A DNA stretch of 64,000 nt from Methylocapsa acidiphila B2. Lineage in GTDB: Bacteria > Pseudomonadota > Alphaproteobacteria > Rhizobiales > Beijerinckiaceae. The notes under the pieces are model-generated. The model saw nothing but the letters and a program-made list of their open reading frames with translations. It made no database searches and was not told the DNA's origin. The stretch lies in NCBI RefSeq assembly GCF_000427445.1, contig NZ_KE386496.1, positions 558,001-622,000 on the forward strand. The letters run 5' to 3'. The position numbers and the translations under genes were made by a program. Within the stretch, counting starts at the first letter, position 1; the number at the start of each line of letters is the position of its first letter. Positions 41,923 through 51,030 of the stretch are shown here, piece after piece.

Positions 41923-43668
41923 TCAATCAATTCGCAGCCTTCTCTCGCCCATGGCGAAAAGCGGCCGCCAGAACAGGCGGTTGAACATGATGACGAAGAT
42001 CGACATGACGGCGACGCCGAGTACGATCTTCGGAAAGTCGCCATCGGCGGTGGCTTCCGCGATATAGGCCCCGATCCCGTGCGCGGAAATCGTCTGGTCG
42101 CCCCATTTGACATATTCGGCGACGATCGCGGCGTTCCAGGATCCGCCGGACGCAGTCAACGCGCCGGTGACATAATAGGGGAAGATCCCGGGGATGATGA
42201 CGCTCTTCCACCAGTCCCAGCCGTGAATGTGAAAATTGGCGGCCGCTTCCTTGAGGTCGTTGGGGAAGGCCGACGCGCCGGCGATCACGTTGAACAATAT
42301 GTACCATTGCGTGCCGAACACGATCAGGAAGCTCAGCCAAATGTCCGGATTGAGGGCGAAGCGCACGATGAGCACGACGGCGACCGGAAAAATGACATTG
42401 GCCGGAAAGGCGGCCAGGAATTGCGCCAGCGGCTGGATCTTCTCAGCGAGCGCCGGCCTGAGGCCGATCCAGACGCCGACCGGAACCCAGATGAGAGTCG
42501 CCAGCGCCATAAGCAAGACCACGCGCACCATGGTGATGAGCGTGAGCAGGATGGCTTCCCGCAAGTCGCCCCATGACAAGGTCTGACGCACGTAATCGAC
42601 GACGAGCCAGGCCGACCAAAGCGTGACGAGCACGACCAGGATCAGCCAAAGCGCGTCGATGAGCCAGCTCACTCGGTTGCGGCGCGGCGCGGCTTCCAGC
42701 GCGCGCGGCCGCAATCCTGGCAGCTCGAGCCGCCAGAGCGCGATGTTCTGGAACATCAAGCCAGGCCCGCGCATGAGGGCGCGCACCCATTGCGTCCGGG
42801 TGAAGAGCTGAGTCACCCAGGAGCGCTCTTTGGTCTGGCTCGCGGTGAGCTCGACCCGGAAGCGCGAGCCGAAGACGACGAGGGGACGAAACAGCAATTG
42901 ATCATAGGCGATGATCACGACCAGCATGGCGAGGATCGCGGCGATGACGGCGCCGATGCTCTTCTGCTCAATGGCGAGCGCGAGATAGGCCCCGATTCCA
43001 GGCAGCTTGACCGTGGTGTCGCCGACCGCGATCGCTTCTGAGGCGACGACGAAGAACCAGCCGCCGGACATGGACATCATCGTGTTCCAGATCAGGCCGG
43101 GCATGGCGAAAGGCGCCTCGAGCTGCCAGAATTTCTGCCATCCGGAAAGCTGAAAGCCGCGCGCCACTTCGTTGAGATCGCGCGGGACGGTGCGCAGCGA
43201 CTGGTAGAAGGAAAAGGCCATGTTCCAGGCTTGCGAGGTGAAGATCGCGAAGACGGCGGCGCATTCCGCGCCGAGGATTGAGCCCGGGAAAAGGCCGAGG
43301 AAAAAAGTGACCGTGAAGGATAGGAAGCCGAGGATCGGGACCGACTGCAGGACGTCGAGGATCGGAATCAGGATCATCTCGGCGCGTCGGCTCTTCGCCG
43401 CCAAGGTCGCATAGGTGAACGTGAAAAGAAGTGAGGCCCCGATCGCCGCGAACATCCGTAAGGTGGTGCGCAGCGCGTAATAGGGTAGATTTCTGACGTC
43501 GAGCGAGGTGACCGTCGATTCAGGCGCTTCGAGCGGCACGGTCAGGCCGCCAGAAATGTGCGAAATCGCGATGAAGCCGGCGAAGATCAGCGCAAGGGCG
43601 AAGAGGTCATATTGGTTGGGAAGGGCCTTGCGGCCGAGCGATGCGAAGGCGACGAACCGAGGCAGCAT
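41923..43668 (-). CDS. ABC transporter, two fused permease domains
   Basis: A 581-residue protein holding two permease domains in tandem. The first (about 60-290) carries SLRTVPRDLNEVARGFQLSGWQKFWQLEAPFAMPGLIW and the second (about 370-570) carries ASAFPNDLKEAAANFHIHGWDWWKSVIIPGIFPYYV, the EAA loops contacting the ATPase. About 11-12 transmembrane segments. The fused form occurs in some nitrate/taurine-type importers. No periplasmic binding-protein gene is beside it. It is the first gene of the leftward operon with the ATPase and multicopper oxidase. Confidence 0.9.
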   Translation of the reverse strand: MLPRFVAFASLGRKALPNQYDLFALALIFAGFIAISHISGGLTVPLEAPESTVTSLDVRNLPYYALRTTLRMFAAIGASLLFTFTYATLAAKSRRAEMILIPILDVLQSVPILGFLSFTVTFFLGLFPGSILGAECAAVFAIFTSQAWNMAFSFYQSLRTVPRDLNEVARGFQLSGWQKFWQLEAPFAMPGLIWNTMMSMSGGWFFVVASEAIAVGDTTVKLPGIGAYLALAIEQKSIGAVIAAILAMLVVIIAYDQLLFRPLVVFGSRFRVELTASQTKERSWVTQLFTRTQWVRALMRGPGLMFQNIALWRLELPGLRPRALEAAPRRNRVSWLIDALWLILVVLVTLWSAWLVVDYVRQTLSWGDLREAILLTLITMVRVVLLMALATLIWVPVGVWIGLRPALAEKIQPLAQFLAAFPANVIFPVAVVLIVRFALNPDIWLSFLIVFGTQWYILFNVIAGASAFPNDLKEAAANFHIHGWDWWKSVIIPGIFPYYVTGALTASGGSWNAAIVAEYVKWGDQTISAHGIGAYIAEATADGDFPKIVLGVAVMSIFVIMFNRLFWRPLFAMGERRLRID

Positions 43669-44018
43669 GGCGGCCTTTCACTGATCGGCGGTTGAGGCTT
43701 GGGCGAGGCGACGACTCGAAGGGCCGGGGCCACGAATTACTTTGGCTTTTCTTGTCGAGATGCGTGACGAACGGATGACGGCCGACGGCTTCCGAGGCGC
43801 TTTCTTTGCCCCTACGCATTGGCTCGTCAGCCTTATGATCGCGCGGATCGGCTCTGTCCAGCCATCCGAGCGGTGAATTAGATTTGTTCTGGGCCGACGG
43901 AGCAGGGCCAATTCGTCCCACCGTCGCACGAATCAAGGGTGGCCGCTTTTTCGACGTGTTAACGCCCTATTACCGCCTTTGCTTTAAGTTGCCTTAGTCA
44001 AATTGCGGGCGCCGAACC
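43669..44018. other. Intergenic region between divergent genes
   Basis: A 350-bp gap without a supported gene. It must hold the promoter of the ABC/multicopper oxidase operon (leftward) and that of the GH25 lipoprotein (rightward). Confidence 0.4.
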
Positions 44019-44813
44019 ATGCCGAATTTTCCCTTTGCGCTTCTCGCGCTTCCTCTCATGTTCCTGGTGGCGGGATGCGCCGGCGGGGGCATTGTCGACG
44101 ACGCGATGCCACGCCCGATGGATTATGAAATTCACGGCATAGACGTCTCGAAATATCAGGGCGAGATCGATTGGGACAGCGTTCGCGCCTCGGGCGTTCG
44201 GTTCGCCTGGATCAAGGCGACCGAAGGCGGCGACCATATCGACGAGAAATTCGCCCGCAATTGGGCCGCGGCCAAGGCCGCCGGCGTGCCGCGCGGCGCC
44301 TATCATTTCGCCTATTGGTGCCGGCCGGCCGAGGAGCAAGCAGCCTGGTTCACCGCCAATGTGCCGCCGGACCCGGACGCCCTGCCGCCCGTCCTCGACG
44401 TCGAATGGAACGGCCAGTCGAAGACCTGCGCCAAGCGCGTGCCGCGCGATGTGGCGATCGCGCAAATGAAAATCATCCTGGCCGCGATGGAGCGGGCCTA
44501 TGGCAAGAAGCCGGTCATCTATACGGCCGTCGATTTCCACCGCGACATCATGCAAGGGGAGTTCACGGAATATCCGATCTGGGTCCGCAGCGTGAAAAGC
44601 CATCCGTCGGTCAAATATGGCGCGCGGCGCTGGCATTTCTGGCAACATACGGCGGAGGGGCATGTTCCCGGCATTCGCGGCTACGTCGATCGCAACGCCT
44701 TCAACGGCACGGCGGCCGAATGGCAGGCATGGCTCGCCAGCGCGACTTCCGGCTCCTCGCACGCCGCGAGCGAGCCCCCCGCAGCCATACGTTCGGCGCA
44801 GGCGCGGCTCTAA
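44019..44813 (+). CDS. GH25 lysozyme-like lipoprotein
   Basis: A 264-residue lipoprotein: the signal ends in a lipobox (MFLVAGCAGGG). The GH25 muramidase barrel is clear from HGIDVSKYQGEIDWDSV, FAWIKATEGG, GAYHFAYW, the catalytic acid pair in PVLDVEWNG, PVIYTAVDFH and WHFWQHTAEGHVPGIRGYVDRNAFNG. It would cut peptidoglycan glycan strands at the cell envelope. The Ser/Ala/Pro tail after the domain (about 245-264) is low complexity. The ATG at 44019 directly precedes the signal. Confidence 0.93.
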   Translation: MPNFPFALLALPLMFLVAGCAGGGIVDDAMPRPMDYEIHGIDVSKYQGEIDWDSVRASGVRFAWIKATEGGDHIDEKFARNWAAAKAAGVPRGAYHFAYWCRPAEEQAAWFTANVPPDPDALPPVLDVEWNGQSKTCAKRVPRDVAIAQMKIILAAMERAYGKKPVIYTAVDFHRDIMQGEFTEYPIWVRSVKSHPSVKYGARRWHFWQHTAEGHVPGIRGYVDRNAFNGTAAEWQAWLASATSGSSHAASEPPAAIRSAQARL

Positions 44814-44856
44814 TCCGGCGCGGCTTGCGCCGCAGTTCCCCTGAATTCGAAAGAAG

Positions 44857-44883
44857 AAAGGCCGCCCTTTCGAGGCGGCCTTT
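44857..44883. terminator. Bidirectional intrinsic terminator
   Basis: AAAGGCCGCC (44857-44866) pairs perfectly with GGCGGCCTTT (44874-44883) around a 7-nt loop. A T-rich tract follows on the leftward strand (TTTCTTCTTTCG), serving the small ORF at 44923-44988 and probably also the GH25 gene from the other side. Confidence 0.8.
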
Positions 44884-44922
44884 CCATTGCCGGACCGCGC
44901 GGTCCGAAATTCCTGACGACGT

Positions 44923-44988
44923 TCAGGAGGCGACGGCCTCGAAGACGTGAAGCCAGGTCCGGGCCCGCAGCGTGAGACAATGAGACAC
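44923..44988 (-). CDS. 21-codon ORF with an extreme Shine-Dalgarno
   Basis: A GTG-started microprotein of 21 residues (begins MSHCLTLRAR, ends HVFEAVAS). It is preceded by AAAGGAGGTGATCCA (44989-45003), which is the full complement of the 16S rRNA 3' end, with 7 nt from AGGAGG to the start. A GC palindrome (44891-44906) and an intrinsic terminator (44857-44883) follow the stop. This is a complete small expression unit, about 90 bp downstream of the O-methyltransferase gene. Family not recognised; a leader peptide or translated small RNA is possible. Confidence 0.55.
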   Translation of the reverse strand: MSHCLTLRARTWLHVFEAVAS

Positions 44989-45081
44989 TGGATCACCTCC
45001 TTTCGTGAGTTGAAGATGAGCGAATATAGAGTTCGGGCGGTCCTTTGCCAATGGCCGCATTCGGCCGCAATGGGGCGCGCT

Positions 45082-46092
45082 TCACTTGGTCGCAATGACC
45101 ATTGAATCTGGTCCGACAAGCGCCTCGACGCGCGTCTCGGCGAAGCCCGCCTCCCGCATCCAGCCTTGGCAGTCGGCTCCGGTGTAATCGAATCCGCCCG
45201 GCGTCTCGATCAGCATGTTCAGGCTCATGAGCAGGCCGAAGGCGTTATGCCGCCGTTCGTCGTCGATCAGCGCTTCGTAGACGATGAGGACTCCGCCCTT
45301 GTGCAGGGCGTCATAGGCTTTGGCGAGCAGCATGCGCTTTTGAGCCAGATCCCAATCGTGCAGGATATGGCCCATAATGATCACATCCGCTGTGGGGAGC
45401 GGGTCCGAGAAGAAATTGCCGCCGTGAAACGCAATTCGATCCGCGACGCCGCTGCGCTGCGCGAATTCCTCGAAGATCGGCTGCACTTGTGGGAGATCGA
45501 ACCCGGCGCCGGCGAGATGCGGATAGGCGTGCGCCAGCGTCACGGCGACCATGCCTTGCGCCGCGCCGACGTCGACGAAGCTCTTGTAGTTCCTCCAAGG
45601 GAATTTCGCGGCGATGGCCTGGGCCGCGCCTGCGCTGACGCCGCTCATGGCCGAAAGAAAGCCGAGCAGGCGGTCCGGATCGGCGTAAAGCGTCGCGAAA
45701 AGATCCGCAGACGTCTTGCTTTCGTTCTGTGGCTTTCCGGTCTTTAGCGCGTCGGTCAGCGCGCCCCAAAAACCATAAAGTCGCGCATTGGCCATTTCGA
45801 GCAGGCCGCCGACGTAGCTCGGTTTGGCGCGGTCGAGAAATAGATCCGCGTCGGCGCTATTGGCGTAGAGCCCGTTTTGCCGATCGAGCAGGCCGAGCGC
45901 GACCAGGGCGTCGAAAAAGTCGCGGGCGCCGCGATCATGCAGGCCCACCTTTTGCGTCAAAGCCGCTAGATCGAGCGGTCGCTTGGCGAGTTCGGTGAAG
46001 ATCCCAAGCTCGACGGCGCTCAAAAGGGCTTTGGCTCCCCAAAACCCAAAGCCGATCCCGAAAATTTTCTCGGGCGTCGGGGCAATGCTCAT
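45082..46092 (-). CDS. SAM-dependent O-methyltransferase (COMT/CrtF-like)
   Basis: A 336-residue methyltransferase of the plant-COMT/acetylserotonin/CrtF type. An N-terminal dimerisation winged helix ([56 protein letters not shown]) is followed by the Rossmann core ([20 protein letters not shown] for [26 protein letters not shown] with the general-base-region histidine). GGGAGAAAGG precedes the ATG. Its substrate is unknown. It lies 21 bp downstream of the LhgO-like gene's stop and is probably co-transcribed in a different order with neighbours. Confidence 0.88.
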   Translation of the reverse strand: MSIAPTPEKIFGIGFGFWGAKALLSAVELGIFTELAKRPLDLAALTQKVGLHDRGARDFFDALVALGLLDRQNGLYANSADADLFLDRAKPSYVGGLLEMANARLYGFWGALTDALKTGKPQNESKTSADLFATLYADPDRLLGFLSAMSGVSAGAAQAIAAKFPWRNYKSFVDVGAAQGMVAVTLAHAYPHLAGAGFDLPQVQPIFEEFAQRSGVADRIAFHGGNFFSDPLPTADVIIMGHILHDWDLAQKRMLLAKAYDALHKGGVLIVYEALIDDERRHNAFGLLMSLNMLIETPGGFDYTGADCQGWMREAGFAETRVEALVGPDSMVIATK

Positions 46093-46113
46093 GCCTTTCT
46101 CCCTGTTGGTTTC

Positions 46114-47316
46114 TTAAGCAGCGGCGAAGCGCGCCAGGGCCTTTTCGGCAATCATGCGCGCGATTGGAATCGCGGAGGTCGCGGCCGGCGAAGGCGCGTT
46201 GCAGACATGCAGCATGCGCGGCGTTTCGGCAAAGAGGAAGTCATGCGCCAGAGTCCCGTCGCGGAGGACGGCCTGGGCGCGGATGCCGGCGAATGGCTCT
46301 GCGAGATCCTCTAACGTGAGGCTCGGATAATATTTCCGGCATTGGGCGAGATAGTAGCTTTTTGAAAGGGCGCTTCTGAGCTCCGAGGCGCCGGCGCCGA
46401 GATGGGCGACGATCGCCCGCCAAAATCCAGGGAAGGCGGCATAGGCGGCGACATCGCGGAGATTGAAGGAAAATTTCTCATAGCCTTCGCGGGCGAAGCC
46501 GAGCATGGCGTTGGGGCCGACGATGACCCCGCCACCGATCGTCCGCGTCAGATGGACCCCGACAAAAGGCAAGGTCGGATCGGGAATCGGATAGATCAGG
46601 CGGCTGACGAGGGCCGTCCGCGCCGAAGGCAGCGCATAAAACTCGCCGCGAAACGGCACGATCTGATGATTGATGGCGACGCCTGCCAGCCGGGCGAGTC
46701 GGTCCGATTGCAGGCCCGCGCAGACGACGAGCGATTTTACGCGCAACGTCTCGGCAGCGGAGGAGACGGCGACCGTCTCGGCCTCTTCCGTGATGGCCGC
46801 GATTTCGGCGCCGAGCCGCAACTCGCCGCCCGCGGCCGCGATCATGCGCGCGAGGGCGGCGCAGATCCCCGGATAATCGACGATCGCCGTAGACGGCAGG
46901 AAGAGCGCGGCGAGGCCCGCGACATAGGGCTCACGCCGCGCGAGCTCGGCGCCGTCGATCCGCTCGGCTTCGACGCCATTTTGCTTCGCCCGCTCATGGA
47001 GAGCGTCCATCCGGGCGATCTCCATTGCATTCGTCGCGACGAGATATTTGCCGCAAGTCTCGATCGCGACTCCATGCTCGGCGCAAAACGCCTTGGTCGC
47101 TTCGGCGCCTTCTCGGCAAAGGCGGGCCTTCAGGCTTCCGGGCGTGTAATAGACGCCCGAATGAACGACCCCACTATTATGCCCGGTCTGATGTCGAGCA
47201 ATGCCGTCTTCCTTCTCGAATATGATGATCGACGCGCCGGGCCGTGCGCGAAGGATTTCCGCGGCGGTCGCGAGGCCGACGATCCCTGCGCCGACGACGC
47301 CAAAGTCATAGATCAT
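46114..47316 (-). CDS. lhgO: L-2-hydroxyglutarate oxidase-like FAD enzyme
   Basis: A 400-residue FAD-dependent oxidoreductase of the LhgO/DAO family. The dinucleotide fold is MIYDFGVVGAGIVGLATAAEIL. Then come ARHQTGHNSGVVHSGVYYTPGSLKARLCREG, IPFRGEFYAL, LPFVGVHLTRTIGGGVIVGPNAML and the C-terminal GIRAQAVLRDGTLAHDFLF, in family order. LhgO converts L-2-hydroxyglutarate to 2-oxoglutarate. The ATG at 47316 matches the family start, and a frame upstream to 47511 overlaps the anti-sigma gene and is not domain-like. It is 40 bp after the anti-sigma stop in the same direction. Confidence 0.88.
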   Translation of the reverse strand: MIYDFGVVGAGIVGLATAAEILRARPGASIIIFEKEDGIARHQTGHNSGVVHSGVYYTPGSLKARLCREGAEATKAFCAEHGVAIETCGKYLVATNAMEIARMDALHERAKQNGVEAERIDGAELARREPYVAGLAALFLPSTAIVDYPGICAALARMIAAAGGELRLGAEIAAITEEAETVAVSSAAETLRVKSLVVCAGLQSDRLARLAGVAINHQIVPFRGEFYALPSARTALVSRLIYPIPDPTLPFVGVHLTRTIGGGVIVGPNAMLGFAREGYEKFSFNLRDVAAYAAFPGFWRAIVAHLGAGASELRSALSKSYYLAQCRKYYPSLTLEDLAEPFAGIRAQAVLRDGTLAHDFLFAETPRMLHVCNAPSPAATSAIPIARMIAEKALARFAAA

Positions 47317-47356
47317 CCCGATGCGCTTTCCTTGGTCATGATCGAGGCGGCGTCTT

Positions 47357-48133
47357 TCAGCCGCCTCGGAGAGCGGCTTCGAGCGCCTGCCGAAAATGCG
47401 CCAGTTCAGTGGGATCGACGTCGGAGACGGCCCAAAAATCGACTGCGCCGTCGCGCCAGGCGAGAATATGATAGCCGGCGACGGTTTGCGGGCTCTCCGG
47501 CGCCGGCCCATGCGCTGGAAGCTCGGTCAGGCTGATAAAATGTTCCTTGCGGCGATAAACGAGCGTCGCCGCGGGCGCGCCGTCGACGACGTCGATCCGG
47601 CCGCCGGCGAGGGGAAAGCCCTCGGCCCCGAGGTCCGCGACCTGAGGCGCGAGCGCGAAGCGCGCGGCGAACCAGGGCTTCACCATGTGCCGATCGGAAG
47701 AGGCGACGTCGACGGGCTGGCCGGAAAGAAGGCCGCGCTTGTGACCGGCCAAAAGCACATCGGCCAGGGACGCGTTCGCGACGCCAGTCTCTTGTCCTGC
47801 GGGACGAAGCGCCAAAGCCAAATAGGTCGAGGACGAGGCGAGCCCTGCGGCGATCAGGGCCGAAGCCGCCAGGGCGCGCCAGGAAGGCGCGGGCTGTGAC
47901 GCGGCGGCGCCGGATGAGGCGGCCATCGCTTCGATGCGACGCCGCAGCGCGGGCGGCGCGACGGGCTTTCCGATCTCGCGGCCGACGAGCGAGCGGAGAC
48001 CGCGCAGCGCGGCATATTCGCGCGCCAACGCCGCATTCTCCGCCAAGCGGGATTCGACCTCGAGCATTCCGGCCGCGTCGAGTTCGCCGTCGATCGCCGC
48101 GTGCAGAAGCAGGACTTCGTCGCCTGGTTTCAT
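47357..48133 (-). CDS. Membrane anti-sigma factor
   Basis: A 258-residue partner of the sigma factor just upstream. The cytoplasmic N-terminus has the anti-sigma ASD pattern (LHAAIDGELDAAGMLEVESRLAENAALAREYAALRGL). One transmembrane helix follows near residues 87-108 (LAASALIAAGLASSSTYLALAL), then a periplasmic domain with FISLTELPAHG and YHILAWRDGAVDFWAVSDVD. No CHCC zinc motif is seen, so it is not a ZAS-type. It starts with an ATGA overlap on the sigma stop (48130-48133), so the two are coupled. Confidence 0.85.
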   Translation of the reverse strand: MKPGDEVLLLHAAIDGELDAAGMLEVESRLAENAALAREYAALRGLRSLVGREIGKPVAPPALRRRIEAMAASSGAAASQPAPSWRALAASALIAAGLASSSTYLALALRPAGQETGVANASLADVLLAGHKRGLLSGQPVDVASSDRHMVKPWFAARFALAPQVADLGAEGFPLAGGRIDVVDGAPAATLVYRRKEHFISLTELPAHGPAPESPQTVAGYHILAWRDGAVDFWAVSDVDPTELAHFRQALEAALRGG

Positions 48134-48651
48134 TTCAGCTCGGTCCTCGCCAATGTTGCGATGACATGGCGGCGGGCGCGGGCGAGCCGCGACATCACCG
48201 TGCCGACCGGCGCGCCAGTCATTTCCGCGATTTCGCGATAGCTCAAAGAGCTGATGTCGCGCAGCACGAAAGTCTCCTTATACGGCGGCGGCAGCGCCGC
48301 GATCGCCGCTTCGAGAGCGGCGGCCTCGCATTTTTCGATCAAGGCTTCCTCGGGCGACGCGCCGTCGTCGGGCAAAGCCTCCGCCTCGAACGAGGCGCTA
48401 GCCTCCAACGCCTTCGGCCGATTGCGGGCGAGCCACGTGAAGGTCGCATTGCGGGTGATCGCAAGCAACCAGGCGCGGGCGTCGCCGCCGGCATAGCGAT
48501 CGAGGCCTTTCAGGGCGCGCAGGCAAGCCTCCTGCACGATGTCCTCCGCATCCGCGCCATTGCCGCAGAGCCATCGCGCGAGCCCATAGGCGTCGTCGAG
48601 GTGGGGAAGCACCACCTCGGCGAATTGTTCATTCAAGGTCTTGTCCGCCAC
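48130..48651 (-). CDS. ECF-family RNA polymerase sigma factor
   Basis: A 173-residue ECF sigma factor. Region 2 (VVLPHLDDAYGLARWLCGNGADAEDIVQEACLRALKGL, then ARAWLLAITRNATFTWLAR) binds core and the -10 element. Region 4 (ALPPPYKETFVLRDISSLSYREIAEMTGAPVGTVMSRLARARRHV) is the helix-turn-helix for the -35. The start codon is GTG at 48651. Its anti-sigma factor follows with a 4-bp overlap, so activity is set by release at the membrane. An autoregulated promoter upstream is likely but I cannot assign its boxes. Confidence 0.92.
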   Translation of the reverse strand: MADKTLNEQFAEVVLPHLDDAYGLARWLCGNGADAEDIVQEACLRALKGLDRYAGGDARAWLLAITRNATFTWLARNRPKALEASASFEAEALPDDGASPEEALIEKCEAAALEAAIAALPPPYKETFVLRDISSLSYREIAEMTGAPVGTVMSRLARARRHVIATLARTELK

Positions 48652-48872
48652 GCCGCGACTGGCTCCGAAGGGGCCGTGATGGCCGACATACGACTAGGCC
48701 GCGCGAACCGATTTGATCAAGACAAAGCCGCTCCAGCGTGCGAAGATTGATGCTGGACTTTTGCCGTCTTGTCGCAATTAAGAGCGACGATTCCGAAGCG
48801 GTGGATTTATTCTTTCATCCGCTCGATCCCACAATGCGTCGCGTAAGCTGGCTCGACGCGACACCGGCCGGG

Positions 48873-49622
48873 TCATGCGGCCCGGCGTTTTGTCAATTCA
48901 AAGATCAGTAGTCGGCTCGACGCTTGCTTGCCCGGCGACGCGTCGTCGATCACGGCGACGCGCGTCGCCGAACGATTGAAAGGCGGACGATCGACATAGA
49001 CTCCGCTTCCTAAATTGGCCCGCGTTCGAATCGTATGCGTCGGAAGGTCGAGATTGGCGGGTTTTCGCTGGGGATCGCTCACCTCTTCGGTGATAAGCGC
49101 ATAGCGCCAGGCGCCGGCCTCTAGATTGGTCAATACGCGTTCGATTTGTTCATTCGTCAAATGCTGCAAAACTTGGCGAATAAGTATTAAATCGCCTGAA
49201 GGTAAGGCGGCCGCCGTCAGATCAGCGACATGAAAGCTCACTTGTGGAATGTCGCGATAGCGCTTCGCATTGATCTCGATAATATAGGATGACGCGTCCA
49301 GCGCGACGCATTTTTTGACATTGTCGCAGAGCTTTGATCCGACATAAAAGTCGCCGCATCCCGCATCGACGATGGTTTCCACGCCATGCCGCTTGATATA
49401 ATCCTGCACGAACCGCAGATAGCGCTCGGCGAATAATCCCTCGCTGCCGAGACCCGACAAGGAAGTCCCCTGCCGCCACATCCCTTTCTTGTAGATTTCG
49501 TTAAATGCGTCGGGCAGGGAAAGCCGCTGCAATCGCCGTTCGCGATAAAGCATCCGCATTCTGCCGATCGGTTTCGAGATCTTTGCAGGAAGGATTCTTT
49601 TGACGAAATCCTTGAAAGCCAT
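48873..49622 (-). CDS. Class I SAM-dependent methyltransferase
   Basis: A 249-residue methyltransferase. SAM motif I is TIVDAGCGDFYVGSKL, motif II KCVALDASSYIIEINAKRY, and the post-motif PSGDLILIRQVLQHLTNEQIERVLTNL. The first 70 residues are helical and basic (RMRMLYRERRLQRLSLPDAFNEIYKKGMW). This type often sits in sugar or surface-polysaccharide loci. The acyltransferase across the divergent gap fits that idea but does not prove it. Confidence 0.85.
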   Translation of the reverse strand: MAFKDFVKRILPAKISKPIGRMRMLYRERRLQRLSLPDAFNEIYKKGMWRQGTSLSGLGSEGLFAERYLRFVQDYIKRHGVETIVDAGCGDFYVGSKLCDNVKKCVALDASSYIIEINAKRYRDIPQVSFHVADLTAAALPSGDLILIRQVLQHLTNEQIERVLTNLEAGAWRYALITEEVSDPQRKPANLDLPTHTIRTRANLGSGVYVDRPPFNRSATRVAVIDDASPGKQASSRLLIFELTKRRAA

Positions 49623-49903
49623 CGGCGCCTCCCGCTCTGAATTGAGGTGACGTTCGCCTTACATCGAGGATTTTTGGGTGAAATCCGTCGGCTATCTCGT
49701 TTCCCAAATTTTCCGGCTACGGGCTTCATCGATGGGCTCGCGCTTTTCCAGGGCCAATTCACGCGTTGAAGGTCGGCGACGTGGCCTTGAGGCAGTCAAA
49801 ATGCACGATTAATTCTGGTTTATCTAGGGCCGCTCACGATTTGACGAGTGTTGCGGTACGACTGTCATCTGTGCATACATTAAAGAATAAGCGAGGGCTT
49901 GAT

Positions 49904-50980
49904 ATGACAACGAGTAAGCGAATTTTGTACCTTGATTATACTAAGGGGTACGCGATCATTCTCGTTGTCCTCGGCCATACGATCGGCGGGCTTGAGAAAG
50001 TGGGCGTCGTGTCGCCGGCCGGCTTCTACGCGACCCTTAGCGACGTCATCTACACCTTTCATATGCCTCTGTTTTTCTTCGTTTCCGGATTTTTGTCCGC
50101 GCGGCTGGCAGCCCAGCCGCCGCGGGCTTTCGCCTCAGGTGCTTTTTTGACGATCGTCGCGCCTTACCTCATTTGGTCATGGATCTTCTTGTCGATGAAT
50201 GTGGCGTTCCCCAATGGCGCCAATGCACATTTTTCACGATCCGACTTCATCGACATTCTGGCGCCGGGACGCTCGATCGGAGTCTACTGGTTCCTCTATG
50301 CTCTTTTGGTCGCGCGGCTCGCTTATTACGTCGCCGCGCGGATTTCGAGAACGCTCGTCCTGGCCCTGTTTGGGGCCTTTTCGCTGACTTATCTATTTTG
50401 CCAAGCTTTCTTGGCCGGCGTCGAGGATCTGTCAGTGTTCGCCGGGACGATCTTCAAATTCAGCCAGGGCGGAACCTTTGTGGGATTCGGCTTGATTGCG
50501 GCGACGAATGAAAATGTGAAGGAGGCAATCCTCTCCGCCCGGCGCTTGCCGTGGTGGGCCGTGGGTTGGATCGGCGCGGCGGCGCTCGTCATTCGCTATC
50601 CGGCTTTCGAGGTTTTGCGTTTCGCGACCGGTTTTTGCGGAACCGCGCTCACTCTCTCGCTCGCGCGCTGGATCGAGTTCAAGAGCCCGTATCAGCCGCA
50701 ATTCCTGTCCAATATCGGCAAGGCCACGATCGCCATCTTTGTCGCCCATGTGATTTTCGCTGCGGCGATTCGGAGCCTCTTGCTCAAGCTCGGCGTTCAC
50801 GGCGCCTTCGTCCATGTCGTCTTCGGCACGACGGCCGGCGTGATTTTTCCGATGGTCCTATTCTATGCCGCAAATTATTGGCGCATCGCGCCCTGGGTCG
50901 GGTTCGGTAAGAACGCGCCCGTCTTCGCGGGGGGATTGCCACCTTTTGCAACGGCCTTGCGCGCGTTTCGAAAATCATGA
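49904..50980 (+). CDS. Acyltransferase 3 family membrane protein
   Basis: A 358-residue integral membrane O-acyltransferase (OatA/WecH/Exo type). It starts ILYLDYTKGYAIILVVLGHTIGG, the typical first helix with catalytic His, and has about ten transmembrane segments (FHMPLFFFVSGFLSARL, IGVYWFLYALLVARL, AIFVAHVIFAAAIR). It would transfer acetyl groups to surface glycans. The ATG at 49904 is chosen; the frame extends 46 codons upstream without a membrane segment. Divergent from the methyltransferase. Confidence 0.88.
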   Translation: MTTSKRILYLDYTKGYAIILVVLGHTIGGLEKVGVVSPAGFYATLSDVIYTFHMPLFFFVSGFLSARLAAQPPRAFASGAFLTIVAPYLIWSWIFLSMNVAFPNGANAHFSRSDFIDILAPGRSIGVYWFLYALLVARLAYYVAARISRTLVLALFGAFSLTYLFCQAFLAGVEDLSVFAGTIFKFSQGGTFVGFGLIAATNENVKEAILSARRLPWWAVGWIGAAALVIRYPAFEVLRFATGFCGTALTLSLARWIEFKSPYQPQFLSNIGKATIAIFVAHVIFAAAIRSLLLKLGVHGAFVHVVFGTTAGVIFPMVLFYAANYWRIAPWVGFGKNAPVFAGGLPPFATALRAFRKS

Positions 50981-51030
50981 GCGCGTTCTTCTGACCACGC
51001 CCCGTTCCTCGAAAACATCTGGCCCGCCTA

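Noticed and set aside
40567-42576. 669-residue rightward ORF across the ABC operon
   Set aside because: It is antisense to two clearly identified ABC genes; long only because of high GC third positions.
44989-45003. Fragment of a 16S rRNA gene
   Set aside because: Only the 15 bases complementary to a ribosome-binding site match; no other 16S sequence lies nearby, and an ORF follows on the other strand.
46114-47511. Longer start for the LhgO-like enzyme
   Set aside because: The 65 extra codons run into the anti-sigma gene and lack the FAD fold, which begins at 47316.
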